A stretch of 64,000 nt of DNA from positions 9,604,496 through 9,668,495 of the forward strand of contig OW285193.1 of the NCBI GenBank assembly GCA_935421135.1, written 5' to 3'. This document shows positions 50,483 through 62,700 of this stretch, in pieces. Position 1 is the stretch's first letter. Each line of letters starts with the position of its first letter. Origin of the DNA: Bugulina stolonifera. Taxonomy: Eukaryota; Bryozoa; Gymnolaemata; Cheilostomatida; Bugulidae. Made by a program: the position numbers and the translations under genes. The notes beneath the pieces are model-generated. The model did not search any database and had not been told where the DNA came from. It was given only the letters and a program-made list of their open reading frames with translations.

Positions 50483-53400
50483 ATGATGTCTTCACTGACA
50501 CTCTGCATCAGTTTAATCACAGTGCTGCTAGAGATCAATAGTGTTTGCTGCTTTCCTCTTTCTGTCGGTAAGTAAAGCAGGACTACTGTAATTCGTCTAC
50601 ACATGTAAATATCTACATGTACATATTGTATTATTATATAGTGGTGCTAGTTATAGTCATTGGGAATTTAATTCATGTACATTGCATGTCACAATTATAT
50701 CTTGCAGTACTTGCCAGACTAACAAATTATCCCTAATCATGTTACAGCTCAAACGATTTTGTTGGAGTTATCGCTTCACGTTTTACTAGCAATTTCATTG
50801 CTGTGTAATTATTCCATTACAACACGGTGCTTAATAATACTTATATTGCATAAAAGCTAGATTAAAGTGCACCATAATAAATTACATGGTTTACTGTAAT
50901 GGAATTGGATGATGCGCTGATGGCAAATGAGTGGAGATAATTCCCGATTTTAAAGTTTTGTAAAGTGGCTCATCATAAATATTTGATATATTGATACTGT
51001 TTTAGCATCATGTGGATTGGGAAGGCAAGATAGGTTTAGACGGAACGCCGATCCAAATGCTGAAGATGGTTAGTGATACATATGAACAGATGATGTGTAA
51101 CTAATCTGGTCTGTACGGGCTATTTGGGGGTGTCGTCTAAATTTGCTAAATGTACATATATTATGGGTGACTTTATATACACAACTGATTTACAAGTAAC
51201 GTGCATCATCAACTGGGATTCTATAAAAATTTAATAGACAACTTCAGTTTAAGAATAATGTAGAACAAATTAGGCTAATTCACTGCATCCATAGTTCCAA
51301 AATCGCCACCGTTAAGAAAAGAAAAGGTACCAGTGATAGAAACTCGTCTGTTTGTATTTCTAAAACTCGTCATGCTTGAATTTGTAGGTAACCCGGAAAA
51401 GTTATTTTGGGCATGTAAACCAGAATTTGGTGCGAGCTGTCCCTTCAAGATGCCGGTAACCATTAGTGTTCGCACCTACTGGCACAAAAAACAGAAGATA
51501 TCTGAAAGTAAACAGCGAGAGCTAATCATGGAGGCAGCAACAGTAAGAGTGACAGCTTTTTTCTTTATTTTTATGTTTAGCGAGTGATTGTAGGTTGACA
51601 CAGTCTGTGTTTGAATTCTGACTTGTCATAACCCACATAACTTTCTGGGCTCTATCAGGATAATGCACTTGTAAAGACTTATGATAGGTAGACTTTTAGT
51701 TGGAAACTGTATGCAGCCGGCTTCAAGTTAAATTATTGCTATTTATGTCAGTTTTATCACAAAATCAAGGGTCTCTCATGCTGAACAACTTCCCTATGGT
51801 TTTCTATACTGTGTAGAACTGTTGCTGGTAATGTAACTCTTAATTATACAGACACATGGGAACATAACTATTTAATAGAGGAGACTGAGAGGTCAATAAG
51901 TAATACAAGTACTAATAATTAAATGTGGTCCATGCTTTGAAACTCCGCAGAATGACACCTGTTCATGAGAAGACAACTATGATCGGGTGCTCAAAGACAT
52001 AAAGTGTCTGTAGTTGTTCAGGGCTACATGTACATGCACATGCATATATTTCAAGGATTTCTTATTAGCCAATGTTTATAAAACAATTAAACCTATTAGC
52101 CGGTACTGCATGAGCATTAGCTTGTGACATTCACATACAAAATCTGAAAAAGTGGAATTTGTCCGACTATTGATTAATCTTCAGTGTAAATATTTTATTT
52201 ATCTAAAGCAGAATTGTACTGTTGATGTCAAATGTGCATATTTATTCTAGAAATGGGAGAAAGTGACCAAGCTGTTAAGATTTGAATGGGCGCCACCTGG
52301 TGTTGAAGGAGATATTGTGGTCGTATTTGCATTCCTAGATGGAGCTCACGGATCGTTGGGTCGTGCAGCCAACCCGTCTCCTCAGACAACGAGTCCAACT
52401 ATAGTGAGAATTGACGATGCAGAGAACTGGGTCTCTCATGACCATCCTGATAGAGCAAAAGAAGGTAAAAAAAGCCAATCACGAACCCGACAGCAATTTT
52501 GTATAATAAATAATTTATATAATCATTAGCTCCTCCCTCTTTCTCATCTACCAGGGTCTAACCATGCACTGACAGCATTCTATTTTGTAAACATGTAGTA
52601 TTTATTTTATAGAGTATTCTCTAAAATGGGTTCTACTCATCTATGTTGTTCTGTACAATGTACCTGATACTTCCAATCAACCGTCAGCAGATATAATATT
52701 ATTTCTAGCGATAACACTTATAGACACCCTCTTTCTCATCTACCAGGGTCTAACCATGCACTGACAGCATTCTATTTTGTAAACATGTAGTATTTATTTT
52801 ATAGAGTATTCTCTAAAATGGGTTCTACTCCACGAGCTGGGACATGCAATAGGCTTGGGTCATTCCCAAAGCAGAGGTGACATTATGTTTAATGAAGTTC
52901 AGTCAACTCAAGCTATACTTAATGCTGGAGATATCATAGCTGTCCAGAAGTTCTATGGAGATTTTAGTCAAGGTAAAAAGCTATAAATAGCAGTAAGTAA
53001 TGTCATCAACATTGAGTGTGTATGCTGTGCGTGGCGTTATGTTCACGACAGTTGCCCTTTCGTTGATTACGACAGGCTTAATTGAGTAGTAGGAGTGAAA
53101 ATTATTTGGGTATATTTAGTTGTGTTTACTTTTTTCAAATAAAGAATAGAAATAACTAGTGGAACAATGACATACAAGTACATGCAATACCATTAATACT
53201 GATGTATATTATACCACTTCTACATAAATAATTTGCATGGCGGTAGAAATTGCATTCAAAAGGAAAGATCACAAATCTTTAATCAATTGTAGTTCCTCCA
53301 CGAGCACCTGCACCACCTCCTCCACCTCCACCTCAGTTTATCTCTTCTAGCATTCATATGGGAGGTCAAAGTTCAAATCACATACCAACCATAGAAAGAG

Positions 53401-54402
53401 TAGAGATTAAAGGAACAGGGCATACAAGATTGAACGTTCTGCCAAATAATGGTGTCATAGTGAACAATCTTTCAGAGCAAACTTCACAATCTGTACCATC
53501 TGCGCCAGGTTCCCAGCAGGTGTCAAGGTTAGAAATCTCACCTGCATGTATATTACTGCTCTAATGGAATTTATAGAAGTGGGTAAATTAACCCCAAGTA
53601 CTCAGCATACCTATGGGGTTACTGCTTTTGCATCCACATCCAGGAAGTAACCATTTACCAAGTAGCCATTTACCAATGAATTAACATTATTATGTACTAA
53701 ATGTGTTAAATGAAGACAAACATAATGTTAGCTACATATACATGCATGTGTATTACAATCATTTAATCGAATAGTTTTTCTTACATTGCCTTAATTAAAA
53801 GCTAGTATATTAAGATGTAAATACAAATGATAACGCAGTTACATGAAATTATTGACATTATTGTTTTATTTTATACAAATTTGGTGATGTTTGAAGATAT
53901 TTGTGTTAGTGGATAGTTTTATGATAAAATATTGAATGAAAAAAGCTGATGATATAAGACGCATTTTGTTAGAAAAATACCCGGCTAGCATCATCAGGGG
54001 AAACATTGGAATGAAATTGAATTTAAATTGAAATATAAATATAGAGAACAACTAAACAAAATTTGTCTACTTTTTTATCATGAAACTTGGTGATGTTTTG
54101 AAATGCTATCCTACAGGCAGAGCAGTGAAAGACGTGGACAGATTCTGAATTTCCCTCCACATAGCCCAACCGAAGAGATCCCAACCAGAAGTAGACAGGC
54201 ACAAGAAAATCAAAAGAGAAAACAGAGACGGCAGAGAAAGTGTAATAATAAAATTGGCAGCTGCAAGTCTGCTTCAAGAAATCAAAGAAAAGTTACACCA
54301 AAAAGAAAAAAAGCAGTTAAATCAACACAAGCTACACAAAAATCAAAAAATTCTAGAAAAACAAACAAAATGGCAAAAAACCTGACAAGGAAGAAGAATT
54401 AA
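50483..54402 (+). CDS. Secreted matrix metalloproteinase without hemopexin domain
   Basis: Seven exons: 50483-50567, 51006-51068, 51295-51542, 52251-52464, 52805-52972, 53293-53527 and 54117-54402, phases consistent, 432 residues. If exon 3 starts at the alternative acceptor 51388 the product has 401. Residues 1-22 are a signal peptide. A short Cys31-Gly segment (SCGLGRQDRFRRN) holds the only candidate cysteine switch and a furin-like RFRR; the usual 80-residue propeptide is missing. The zinc site HELGHAIGLGH has His213, Glu214, His217 and His223, and the Met-turn DIMF has Met231: an M10A catalytic domain ending near FYGDF. Then follow a proline-rich linker with seven consecutive Pro, a Ser/Gln-rich part, and a tail (371-432) with 26 Lys/Arg in 62 residues and no acidic residue. 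AATAAA at 55007-55012 is a possible polyadenylation signal. It probably acts outside the cell on matrix; the tail could bind polyanions. Family assignment is firm; the exon 3 boundary and the switch are less so. Confidence 0.9.
52535..52830 (+). repeat. 104-bp duplication with 88-bp copied filler
   Basis: 52535-52638 and 52727-52830 are identical. Between them lies sequence that, with the 4-base overlap ACTC at the left junction, equals 48427-48516. The duplicated unit spans the end of intron 4, its acceptor TTTATAG and the first 26 bases of catalytic exon 5. The upstream acceptor (exon would start at 52613) is therefore a decoy: reading from it stays in frame through the filler and stops at TGA 52762-52764, before any zinc ligand. 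Confidence 0.95.
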
Positions 54403-54559
54403 GGAAAACAGTAAATGGTTCTTTTAAGTTTACATTACACTTATACTCTACTCTACATTCAGGTCTCGATTACCCTAGGAACCCAGGCTACCGAGGCCTA
54501 CCCACCTACCTTAAGTGTCAATATAAATCTATTACAACATGATGTGCCATGTCTGGTTT

Positions 54560-54745
54560 TGATGATACATGCATACATGTACATAATTATACATGTACAT
54601 GTACTATATGTACAATGTGTGCATGTGTGCACGAGTTACCTGCATTACATGTACATTGTATACATGTGTACATGCATTGCATGTACAATGTGTACATGTG
54701 TTTAATGTACATGTATACATTTGAATACATAGTACAGTGCACGTA
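54560..54745. repeat. ATGTACATGT palindrome cluster
   Basis: Dense overlapping TACATGTACATGTA-type palindromes, the strongest cluster of a motif that recurs through the window (for example near 1585, 7195, 8353, 11125 and 62135). Confidence 0.85.
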
Positions 54746-55362
54746 TACATACAATGCATACTTTTGAATCTTTCTATAAAGTATACTCCATGCTAAATAC
54801 TCTAAATGAATTTTAGCAATGGTAACATTCATGTACAATATTGTACCCACATTGGCTTTTACCCATATCTGACAATGAAAACAGCTAAGAGAATGTTGCA
54901 TTTAACTTACTTCATGCATTTGTTCAAGTACTCTTTATGTTAATATTTTAATACCATGTTCATACATAATAATGCTCTTTTATTTTTGTGCAAAAGACGC
55001 TAAATGAATAAATTTAATTTATTTTATGAATGCTTATTACATAATGATAACTACAACATGTACTATGAATGACACTCTCATGATGTGCTTAAGTTATATT
55101 TTTGCTCGGCAAGGCACAATCAAGCACACTGTAAAAATAAATCTAAATAAGTTTAATGATATTTTCCACATGAAGTTTGTTTAGTGAGAATCATTACATG
55201 TTGTGTAGTCGTGGGTGTAGATAGAGTGACTTGTATAGCACTGGAATTCTGCTCTCTATTTTTATTATGGCAAACACTGAGCTTGTTTTGAAGAAGGGAG
55301 GAATTAATGTCGATTGATCCCATGTAAAGAAGTGAAACTAGATTTACCAAAAGGCATTTTGC

Positions 55363-55401
55363 AAAGTTGTTCTCTCTTCATCAAAAATGGGAAGGCAACT
55401 T
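55363..55401. repeat. Dispersed small hairpin, copy 4
   Basis: Arms AAAGTTGTTCTCTC and GGGAAGGCAACTT, a diverged member of the family at 34788-34829. Confidence 0.5.
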
Positions 55402-56728
55402 CACAAAATGCATAATATATCGATACAAAAAAGGAATATATTAACTTTGTTTTCAGATAAGAGGAAGGGTAGCGTATACAATTAATTGATTTTTAATTTT
55501 TTGACATACTACATACGGTAGCCTTAGGCATAACCCCCCCTCCCCCGTGGCAACTACCCATAAAAACAAACAAATTAGTAATGAATGCTTGCTAATAGAG
55601 TATTTGTTGGAATTTTTCCACTTAAATGCACACATTGTAATATTATCTTAGGAATTTGCTTCTCTTGTTTAAAGTAAAATTGAAATACTAAATCGTATAA
55701 TGTTCAGAGAGTAAATGTTAGATGTGCATTGATTGAAAAGTTTGTAAGATTTTTTAATAATTATATCCAGGAGACAGGCATGTAAGTCCAGGTAAGCTGA
55801 TAATATACTGTATATGTATATAAACACATGTATACAGAATTTGTCCTCTCGTGGCGGCAATCACACATCAGGATGTCTACATAATATTGTTGGCCTACTT
55901 CAGTCAATAAGAACTCTAAAATTCAGTTATTCACAAGCGAGATTAGATAAGATGAGAGACGGACATGATTTCTATTTGTGGGTATGTAGCAACATTTTAC
56001 TGATCAAATGTTGGTTTTACCAAAATTTTGTGAATAATCATATATACATATACATGTATGACTCCGACAGAAGGGATACATTACATGTTTCACCTGCTCT
56101 TCTAATAAAACTGTTTCCTTGTGTACCAAATCAAAAGTTACATTCCTAATCTGCGCCTCTATCAGAGAGTTTACAATATACATATAGTAACATAATATAT
56201 AATACAGGAAAGTGCTTAACAGTAATATTGATTAAAGAGATTTTAATCAGCCTGAAGGTACTGGAGTCCTGCATTGTCGTTCTTGTGTGCAGTGGTGTAC
56301 ACTACAGCACATATCACTTATAACAGCTATTCTGCATGTACATGTACTGACTCAGACCAGTGTAGCACACTAAACTTCCTACTACCAGAAAATAATATCA
56401 AATTAGGAATTACTAGTAGAGAATCACTCACAGGTTAGTAAACTAGTAACTAGTTAGCTCTGGTAAACATCTGTTCACACAACACTAATAGAATTTGCCA
56501 TTTACTCGGAAAATATTTTCGTTGCGCTACAAATTTTCATCCTATAATCTTTACAATGCAGGTTACAGAGAAGATAGGAAAGTCTACCAGCTCAACCGAC
56601 ACTAACTGACTTGTTACTTAAATTTCTCAATTGTAATTAACAGCATAACAAGTCAATATGTAATATACTTGTATAGTGCAAGTTTACAGTGGATTGTTGC
56701 ATGAAATACAAGTACAAAGCTGTACATC

Positions 56729-58156
56729 ATGTATGTGAAGACATTACATACTGCAAGCTGTGTGAGAGAGGCGCAGACACTTATAGAATCTGTAGAACCA
56801 GAGAAACGACGAGAACTCTTATTGGCTGTGGATGAGCAGCAGAGAACAGTACTGCATATCGCTGCACTAGCAGATAATACAGATCTGGTAGGATATCTAT
56901 GTAGTATATTTCAACCAGGAAGTGAGCTGATACTAAAAAGACTGCCATATGGTGAGACAGCATTACATTATGCTCAAAACGTAGAAATAGCAAAAATTCT
57001 TGTAGATTCTGTGGAAACCAAATACCAGCTGGAATTTATATTAAGGACCAACTGTGATGGATACACAGCATTCCATCTAGCTGTGGGACTAGGTAACACA
57101 GAGATGGTGAGGTATTTTTGCAGTATTCCATTACTAAGCGAAGACATAATAGTTAATGAGTACAAGTGGGGCTTGACTTCACTCCACATGGCAGCCTGTA
57201 AGAAAGTGGCACAACTTTTGGTAGAATCTCTGGAACCTGCTAAATGGCAGGAATTTATATTGGCTACCAATGAAGATGAATTCACAGCATTGCATACTGC
57301 AGCATTCGAAGGGAAAACAGATGTCCTAGAATATCTGTGTAGCGTATCTTTACCAGAGGCTGAGCTCATTCTTAAACAAGGCGCTTACGGGGAGACAGTG
57401 CTTCACTATGCCGACTCAGCACAGACAGTGGATGTTATACTTAAATTTCTAAGTAAGGACCAGCTTACCAATCTCTTGGAATTGGAGGACTCACATGGAG
57501 ACTCAGTTATATTATCATTAACTCGTCTCGGAAGAACCGACTCTCTTCGCAGTTTGCTCGCTGGTATCGAAGAACAGTATAGCAACAAATTCCTCAGCAA
57601 AATATTAATGAGAACAAACTTTGATAAACAAAACATCCTTCACCTTGCTGCCTTGTCATTAGCATTAGACAATCTTTATGAGGTGCTTCAAGACTACCTA
57701 TCTTATATAGATATAGATCAATTGATGTCTCCAGATATATTGAACAATACACCACTCCACTATGTCGCTGCTAAATACAGCACTCAGATTTTTGCTGATT
57801 TTGTACTTAGGTTGCCATGGCTAAGACGACATAGTATTTTAGACTTGTCAAATATCGCCGGAATTGATTGTACCGCAATAGTTCAACAAGGAAAGTTCAC
57901 AGAGGGGTTTTACCTACATGACGTATTGTGCGAAACCAAGGAGCAAATATACCTATTAAAGTTTGTAGAACACGAGTACTTTCCATCACCAGATCTAAGC
58001 CATCAGTTGCGTCATCCAGAGGAGTACTACAGATATGATGAGAACCTGATGAAGGTACTGCAGTACGCATTAAACAGATATTCATTGCTAGATTCAGCTT
58101 ACACGATCTCTCACACCCTCTTCTGTACAGCTGCTCAGACTCCTTTTACCCCATAA
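56729..58156 (+). CDS. Ankyrin-repeat exon, probably the N-terminal part of a caspase gene
   Basis: A single open exon of 475 codons from ATG 56729 to TAA 58154-58156. It encodes about nine or ten ankyrin-type repeats (cores such as TVLHIAALADNTDLV, GETALHYAQ, TSLHMAACKKVAQLLV, TALHTAAFEGKTDVLEYL and TPLHYVAAKYS). They are arranged as a super-module of about 68 residues in which a long repeat ending in YLCSI/V alternates with a short GET-LHYA repeat and a SLEPAKWQEFIL-like helix. This points to growth by duplication of repeat pairs. The first residues resemble a repeat cut in half, so a further upstream exon may exist. A donor at AAG/GTACTG (exon end 58054, phase 0) would join it to the exon at 58632 and then to the caspase exons, giving 442 residues here; otherwise the protein ends at 475. 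Ankyrin repeats bind proteins; the partner is unknown. Confidence 0.85.
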   Translation: MYVKTLHTASCVREAQTLIESVEPEKRRELLLAVDEQQRTVLHIAALADNTDLVGYLCSIFQPGSELILKRLPYGETALHYAQNVEIAKILVDSVETKYQLEFILRTNCDGYTAFHLAVGLGNTEMVRYFCSIPLLSEDIIVNEYKWGLTSLHMAACKKVAQLLVESLEPAKWQEFILATNEDEFTALHTAAFEGKTDVLEYLCSVSLPEAELILKQGAYGETVLHYADSAQTVDVILKFLSKDQLTNLLELEDSHGDSVILSLTRLGRTDSLRSLLAGIEEQYSNKFLSKILMRTNFDKQNILHLAALSLALDNLYEVLQDYLSYIDIDQLMSPDILNNTPLHYVAAKYSTQIFADFVLRLPWLRRHSILDLSNIAGIDCTAIVQQGKFTEGFYLHDVLCETKEQIYLLKFVEHEYFPSPDLSHQLRHPEEYYRYDENLMKVLQYALNRYSLLDSAYTISHTLFCTAAQTPFTP

Positions 58157-58631
58157 AAACGGCTGACGGTGCAACAAAGGTAGCTTTCATTCTTATGGTG
58201 ATTTCACATATACCATTTTGTTGCACTCAAGCATTTAGTCTTTTTCTGCACCTTTCTCGCATAAACCTACCAATTGGGAAAATTTCTCTATTGCAATACA
58301 GACATGTACAAAGTAGAAAATTCACAAACTAGTTGATCTAGTTAAGCGTCCTGTACACCATAAATATTTCCAATAAGGATAACTGAGTGGATTAAATTGT
58401 TTGATTTACAAGGGTATTTTAAATTAATGCTTGTAGCTGTATGGTTATTACTAGATATAGAGTGACCACCTTGCTGCGACAAGGAATTTTGATCTCACAT
58501 ATAATTTTATGGGGACATTCTGTCATTGTCTCTGTCTCTGTCATTGCCGTGTTCTCTTGGTCTTCTACAACACATCAAGATTTACTAACGGCTGACAACG
58601 TAACTGTTTATTTACTCATTTGTGCTCTTAG

Positions 58632-58772
58632 ATATGCTATGGTAAAGAAAGAGGTGGATCAGATTCCTTGTGTGTCTTCATAGACTACCAAGAGGTCTCT
58701 GAACCAAAACAAGGTGGTGTCCAGAAGATAATTAATGACATGGATCTCGTCCAGTACAATGGTAAACCAAAG
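58632..58772 (+). CDS. Linker exon between ankyrin and caspase parts
   Basis: Forty-seven open codons between a strong acceptor (TTTGTGCTCTTAG) and AAG/GTACAA, phase 0 on both sides. It encodes ICYGKERGGSDSLCVFIDY, then a helical VQKIINDMDLV and the end NGKPK. The ending resembles the GKPK found before the caspase cysteine, but the real active-site exon lies further on, so I read this as a linker or an unrecognised domain. Phase compatibility with both neighbours supports one gene. Confidence 0.55.
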
Positions 58773-59348
58773 GTACAATGCTAATATGATCTATCCATTT
58801 GGAGAACTTTGTTGCCATTGCATTTACACAGCGTAGTTGCAGTTGTGATGCTTGTTCATAGGTTAAAAGTGACAGTGTGTCTAACGTTTAACTCCACACC
58901 TTCTTTAAACAGCTTTACACTGTGTGGTGAATTATTGTACTTGTGCTAGTGCTCAAAATTTTAGTGGTTGTGACGTTTGATTTGTGTGGGTGTTCAATGC
59001 CTCCTCTCACACTTTGGTTTGTTGTGTTTGTGCTACTGTAGGCAGAGTTGTGTTCTCTTGCCCACTATTCAAATGCTGCTTGAAAGTGCGTAGCTCTGCT
59101 AAAAAGAAGGAATTATTTGCTTTGTGTATTATAAAACAATTCCATGAATTTCAGCTGTGTGCATAGAAGGAGTACAGCAGAAATCATAGGTAGATAGCTG
59201 AGTGGTCCCAACGCTACATTGTACCTTGAAACACAACATGTCATAGCCCTTAATTACATTACATATATTCGAGTAACTGGTGATGCAAAACTGTGTATAT
59301 GTTATAGAGTGCTGTTTGTCTGTGCATTCTTCCCACAGACAATTGTTA

Positions 59349-59481
59349 CAGATAACAGTGTTGTCCTGTGCATGTTTGCTACAGATAGCAGTCTTCTTGT
59401 GCATGTTTGCTGCAGATAGCAGTTGTCTTGTGCATATTTGCTACAGATAGCAGTTGTCTTGTGTATGGTTCATGCAGATAG
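59349..59481. repeat. 31-bp tandem repeat, about four copies
   Basis: Units beginning CAGATAGCAGTTGTCTTGTG recur at 59349, 59382, 59413, 59444 and (partial) 59475, the first unit two bases longer. It lies in the intron before the first caspase exon. Confidence 0.88.
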
Positions 59482-59740
59482 TCTGAATCTAGTAGTTCCT
59501 GGACCTGACTATCTTATACTGACAGTAAAGTACAGCACGTCTATTTATAGGAGGTAAAATGCTATTGTATGATATTTAGTGCTCTATTAACACAAATTAT
59601 GAAGATATGGTTTCTGTTGCATCGCTACTCATTTTTTTAAGATCGGTCGAAGGCATTATGTCTACAACTATTTGTTATCTATAATGGCTGAGTTTGCCAT
59701 TGGATGTTACCATTTTGATGTTTGATTCTAAAGAAAACAG

Positions 59741-62700
59741 ATGCCAGATCTGAACGACTATCAGTCCACAGATGATCTCATCAATGAGTTCAAGTGTGAC
59801 GCAGACGTGGAGAAGGTCAGTGTCAACTCTACACTGAGCAGGAAGTACTTGAGAGACGATGTCATAGTGGAGGAATCTGAAACTAGACAGAGAGTTGATA
59901 CCAGAAAGCATACTGTAGCAATACGCGGACAAAGCAGAGGAAGAGCTCTCATTATTTCAAACCAGATGAATGTTAAACCAGGAATGTCAGATGAAGAACT
60001 GAACACTGCAAAATCTCGTGAAAAATCTTTGACGAGTGCGAGAAAAGTACTTGAAAGCCTGTTTGGCTTAGAGGTACATGTATGTCACTACGTACAATAA
60101 AGTTCCAATGATATCTAGAGGTACATAAGCATCCAATGAATTTATTTACTCAAAACTCAAAGTCACAACTAGTAACTTTAGAGGCTAACTTCTGCTGTTG
60201 GTAAAGAGTGTTGAACTGTTACTGGATGGCACCACTGTCAAATTTGATCAGCTTACGCGTACTCTCTAATTGTTAATATACTTGTGAGTGAGGAAATTTT
60301 TAGCATATCTATTGTTTAACTTATTTTCTTTTTTCAGCGTTTTGGGGTGAATGGCTGGCAATGCCAGGCCATTTATATCTATGACTATTTTACAATAGTC
60401 ATTATCTCTATGACTATTTCACAACAGTCATAAATCAAGCATATTTTGTATGTGATGGGCAATTAGGACGCCATTATCTTTTTTGTGATGGTGCCTAGGA
60501 CGTGATTCTCTTTTCATGTGATAGCGCCTAGAACGCCTTTTCCTCCTACTCGTGTTTGCCCAAGGAGGCACCCATCTGCAGCAACCAACAATCGTTTCAC
60601 GTGCAAACTTCTTTGATGCACCATCTTTTAACAGTGCAGGAGAAACTTTGTTTGGGGAAACCTGTCCACCGATTCAATCGTCAGACTAATGTTTCGTTTC
60701 TGAAACATAGTGCATAGTAACAGACAGCAGTAACTGTATTAATTTCTATTTTTTATTCATACTTATTTTGCTTTTTGCCATAGGTTGGCTTTTTACAGAA
60801 AACTGGCGTGTGCTAATATCAAACTTATTGCTAACCTATAAATACGAGTAGTACAAAAATATACCTAGTTACATACGCAATACTAATATCTTATAGAAAA
60901 CATCAAGGCACTTTTCCGTTGTGGTGGTATAAGTAAGATCTAGTAAACATTTTTAGCCAACTTCAGAACAAACAATGTAGTAATAACTGGTTAATACAGT
61001 TTTGCTCTCATACATGTAGATATTACAAGTTATAATGAAATTGCCGCTTTAAAAACACAAACTACTTTGTTCACCCTATTAAAGTTAAACAAAAGGGAGC
61101 ATTCTGGAGGTGAAGGTGGTGAGAAATATAGAAAGGGGGTGGAGGTGGGTAAATTTTTTAAGATGATGACATCCTTCTTCTTGAAGGTGTGGAAGAGGAA
61201 TGACCACTGTGGTGGTCTAGTTGTGAGCTAGCTAAGCACATGTACCTGTAGGCTAAGAAAAAAAGCCTTGAAAAAAGCTGTAGCCTACCTACCCTATTGT
61301 TTTCTCATCCTCACAGATCAAGGAAATATAACTCCAAGACTAATCAAAGAAAATATAATTTTGGACAAAATTATGACATTTTTGTTAAAGATGAATATAT
61401 TACACTTGTAACCTTTTTTCTTCACCAGGTGGAAGCCAAGAATGACATGACAGCGGATAAGATGAAGAAAGCAATATCTGAATTCTCCCAATCAGAAGGC
61501 CATGGCTCTCTGGTAGCTCTTGCTATTTTTTCTCATGGTTTTGAAAGAAAAATCAGTGGCGCTGATGGCCACTCCGAGTGCTCTGTACAGGAAGTTGTTG
61601 ACTCTCTGTGCGCAGGAAATAACATTACAAACATTCCAAAGGTATGTTAACCTAAGCAATAAAAGAAGCAATTGGTAAAAAATACTAGTTCAAACCATTA
61701 TTTGCATAGTTCCCTTTTACAACTTTGGTCACATAGGTTAAAAATTTGACTAAATTCATTCACAGAAAAAATATTACTTGGAGTTACCTCCCCAACAATG
61801 AATGAGCTGATAAGGGAAAGCTAACTACAAAAATAGTTGAAAATAATTTTTTTTATTCAACTGCATGAACAACAACTGGGAAGTTTCAAATTGGAGGTAT
61901 TTCTAGATCATATTATTACAATTTGATTGCAAATTATAAACTTTACATTAAACAGTAGGCCCTACTTACAATTCTTGGCCTTTATGAAAACTGCGCATTC
62001 CTCCCTCATTAGTCTCTAACCATGGAAACAGTTCAACTTAAAGGCTAATAAGAATTACATTGGCACATAAATATTGTTCTTTTATCTTGCAGCAGTAATA
62101 TTTGTCCAATTTACTAACATAGAATTACATGTACATGTATATGTCTAAGTGAGCTGCATCAGCAATAATCAATTTAAATTGGTGTAATTGAACCTCATCG
62201 TTTTGTTCCCTATAATTGCAATCAACATCAACTGCTTTTTCATTTGCAGCTTCTCTTTCTATCTTTCTGCCGAGGAAATATTAGAGCCCAATATAACAGA
62301 GCACCAAATAACTTTGAGTCCAGTCCACAGTTTCCATGGCCAGAGAATGAGATAGGTATGACTCTCCAGCCAATCAGACAATGGCTACCAGTAGAAGTCA
62401 GAAACAAGGAATGGAGGAGAAACAAGTTCCCTCATTTAAATGTCCCAGTTGATTGCTATGTCTGTTTTTCAACTTTACCAGATAGCAAGTGAGTAACCCT
62501 TATTGGTACTTCTTGCAAAGATGGGTTGTTGAACTAGTTCAAACATTGATAAAAGTTAATCTATATCAATCACAGACATTATTAGATCGATAGCAATAAC
62601 CTGGTTGCCTCTCTGAGCTTCGTGATCACATCATGCACGTTGATTTCATGCATGCTACATTACATCAAAATAAATTTTTCAGGTCAAAGCAAGGTCTCAT

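Larger units (their letters stand above)
54403..56728. other. Intergenic region, metalloproteinase to ankyrin gene
   Basis: It holds the metalloproteinase 3' untranslated region (AATAAA at 55007-55012), an ATGTAC palindrome cluster (about 54560-54745) and a small hairpin (55363-55401). No additional gene was seen; open frames across the ATGTAC cluster are a consequence of its composition. Confidence 0.6.

Noticed and set aside
54415..54901. Cys/Met/Tyr-rich frames on both strands
   Set aside because: They come from the ATGTAC palindrome cluster.
57406..57636. Open frames antisense to the ankyrin exon
   Set aside because: They are shadows of the plus-strand coding exon and have no domain or splice context.
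58441..58683. 80-codon plus-strand frame between the ankyrin and linker exons
   Set aside because: It is out of frame with the well-bounded linker exon at 58632 and runs mostly through intron sequence.
60344..60440. Possible extra caspase exon after a strong TTTTTTCAG acceptor
   Set aside because: The caspase fold is continuous from SLFGLE at 60073 to VEAKNDMTADKM at 61429, so nothing is missing; the region is a small degenerate hairpin repeat.
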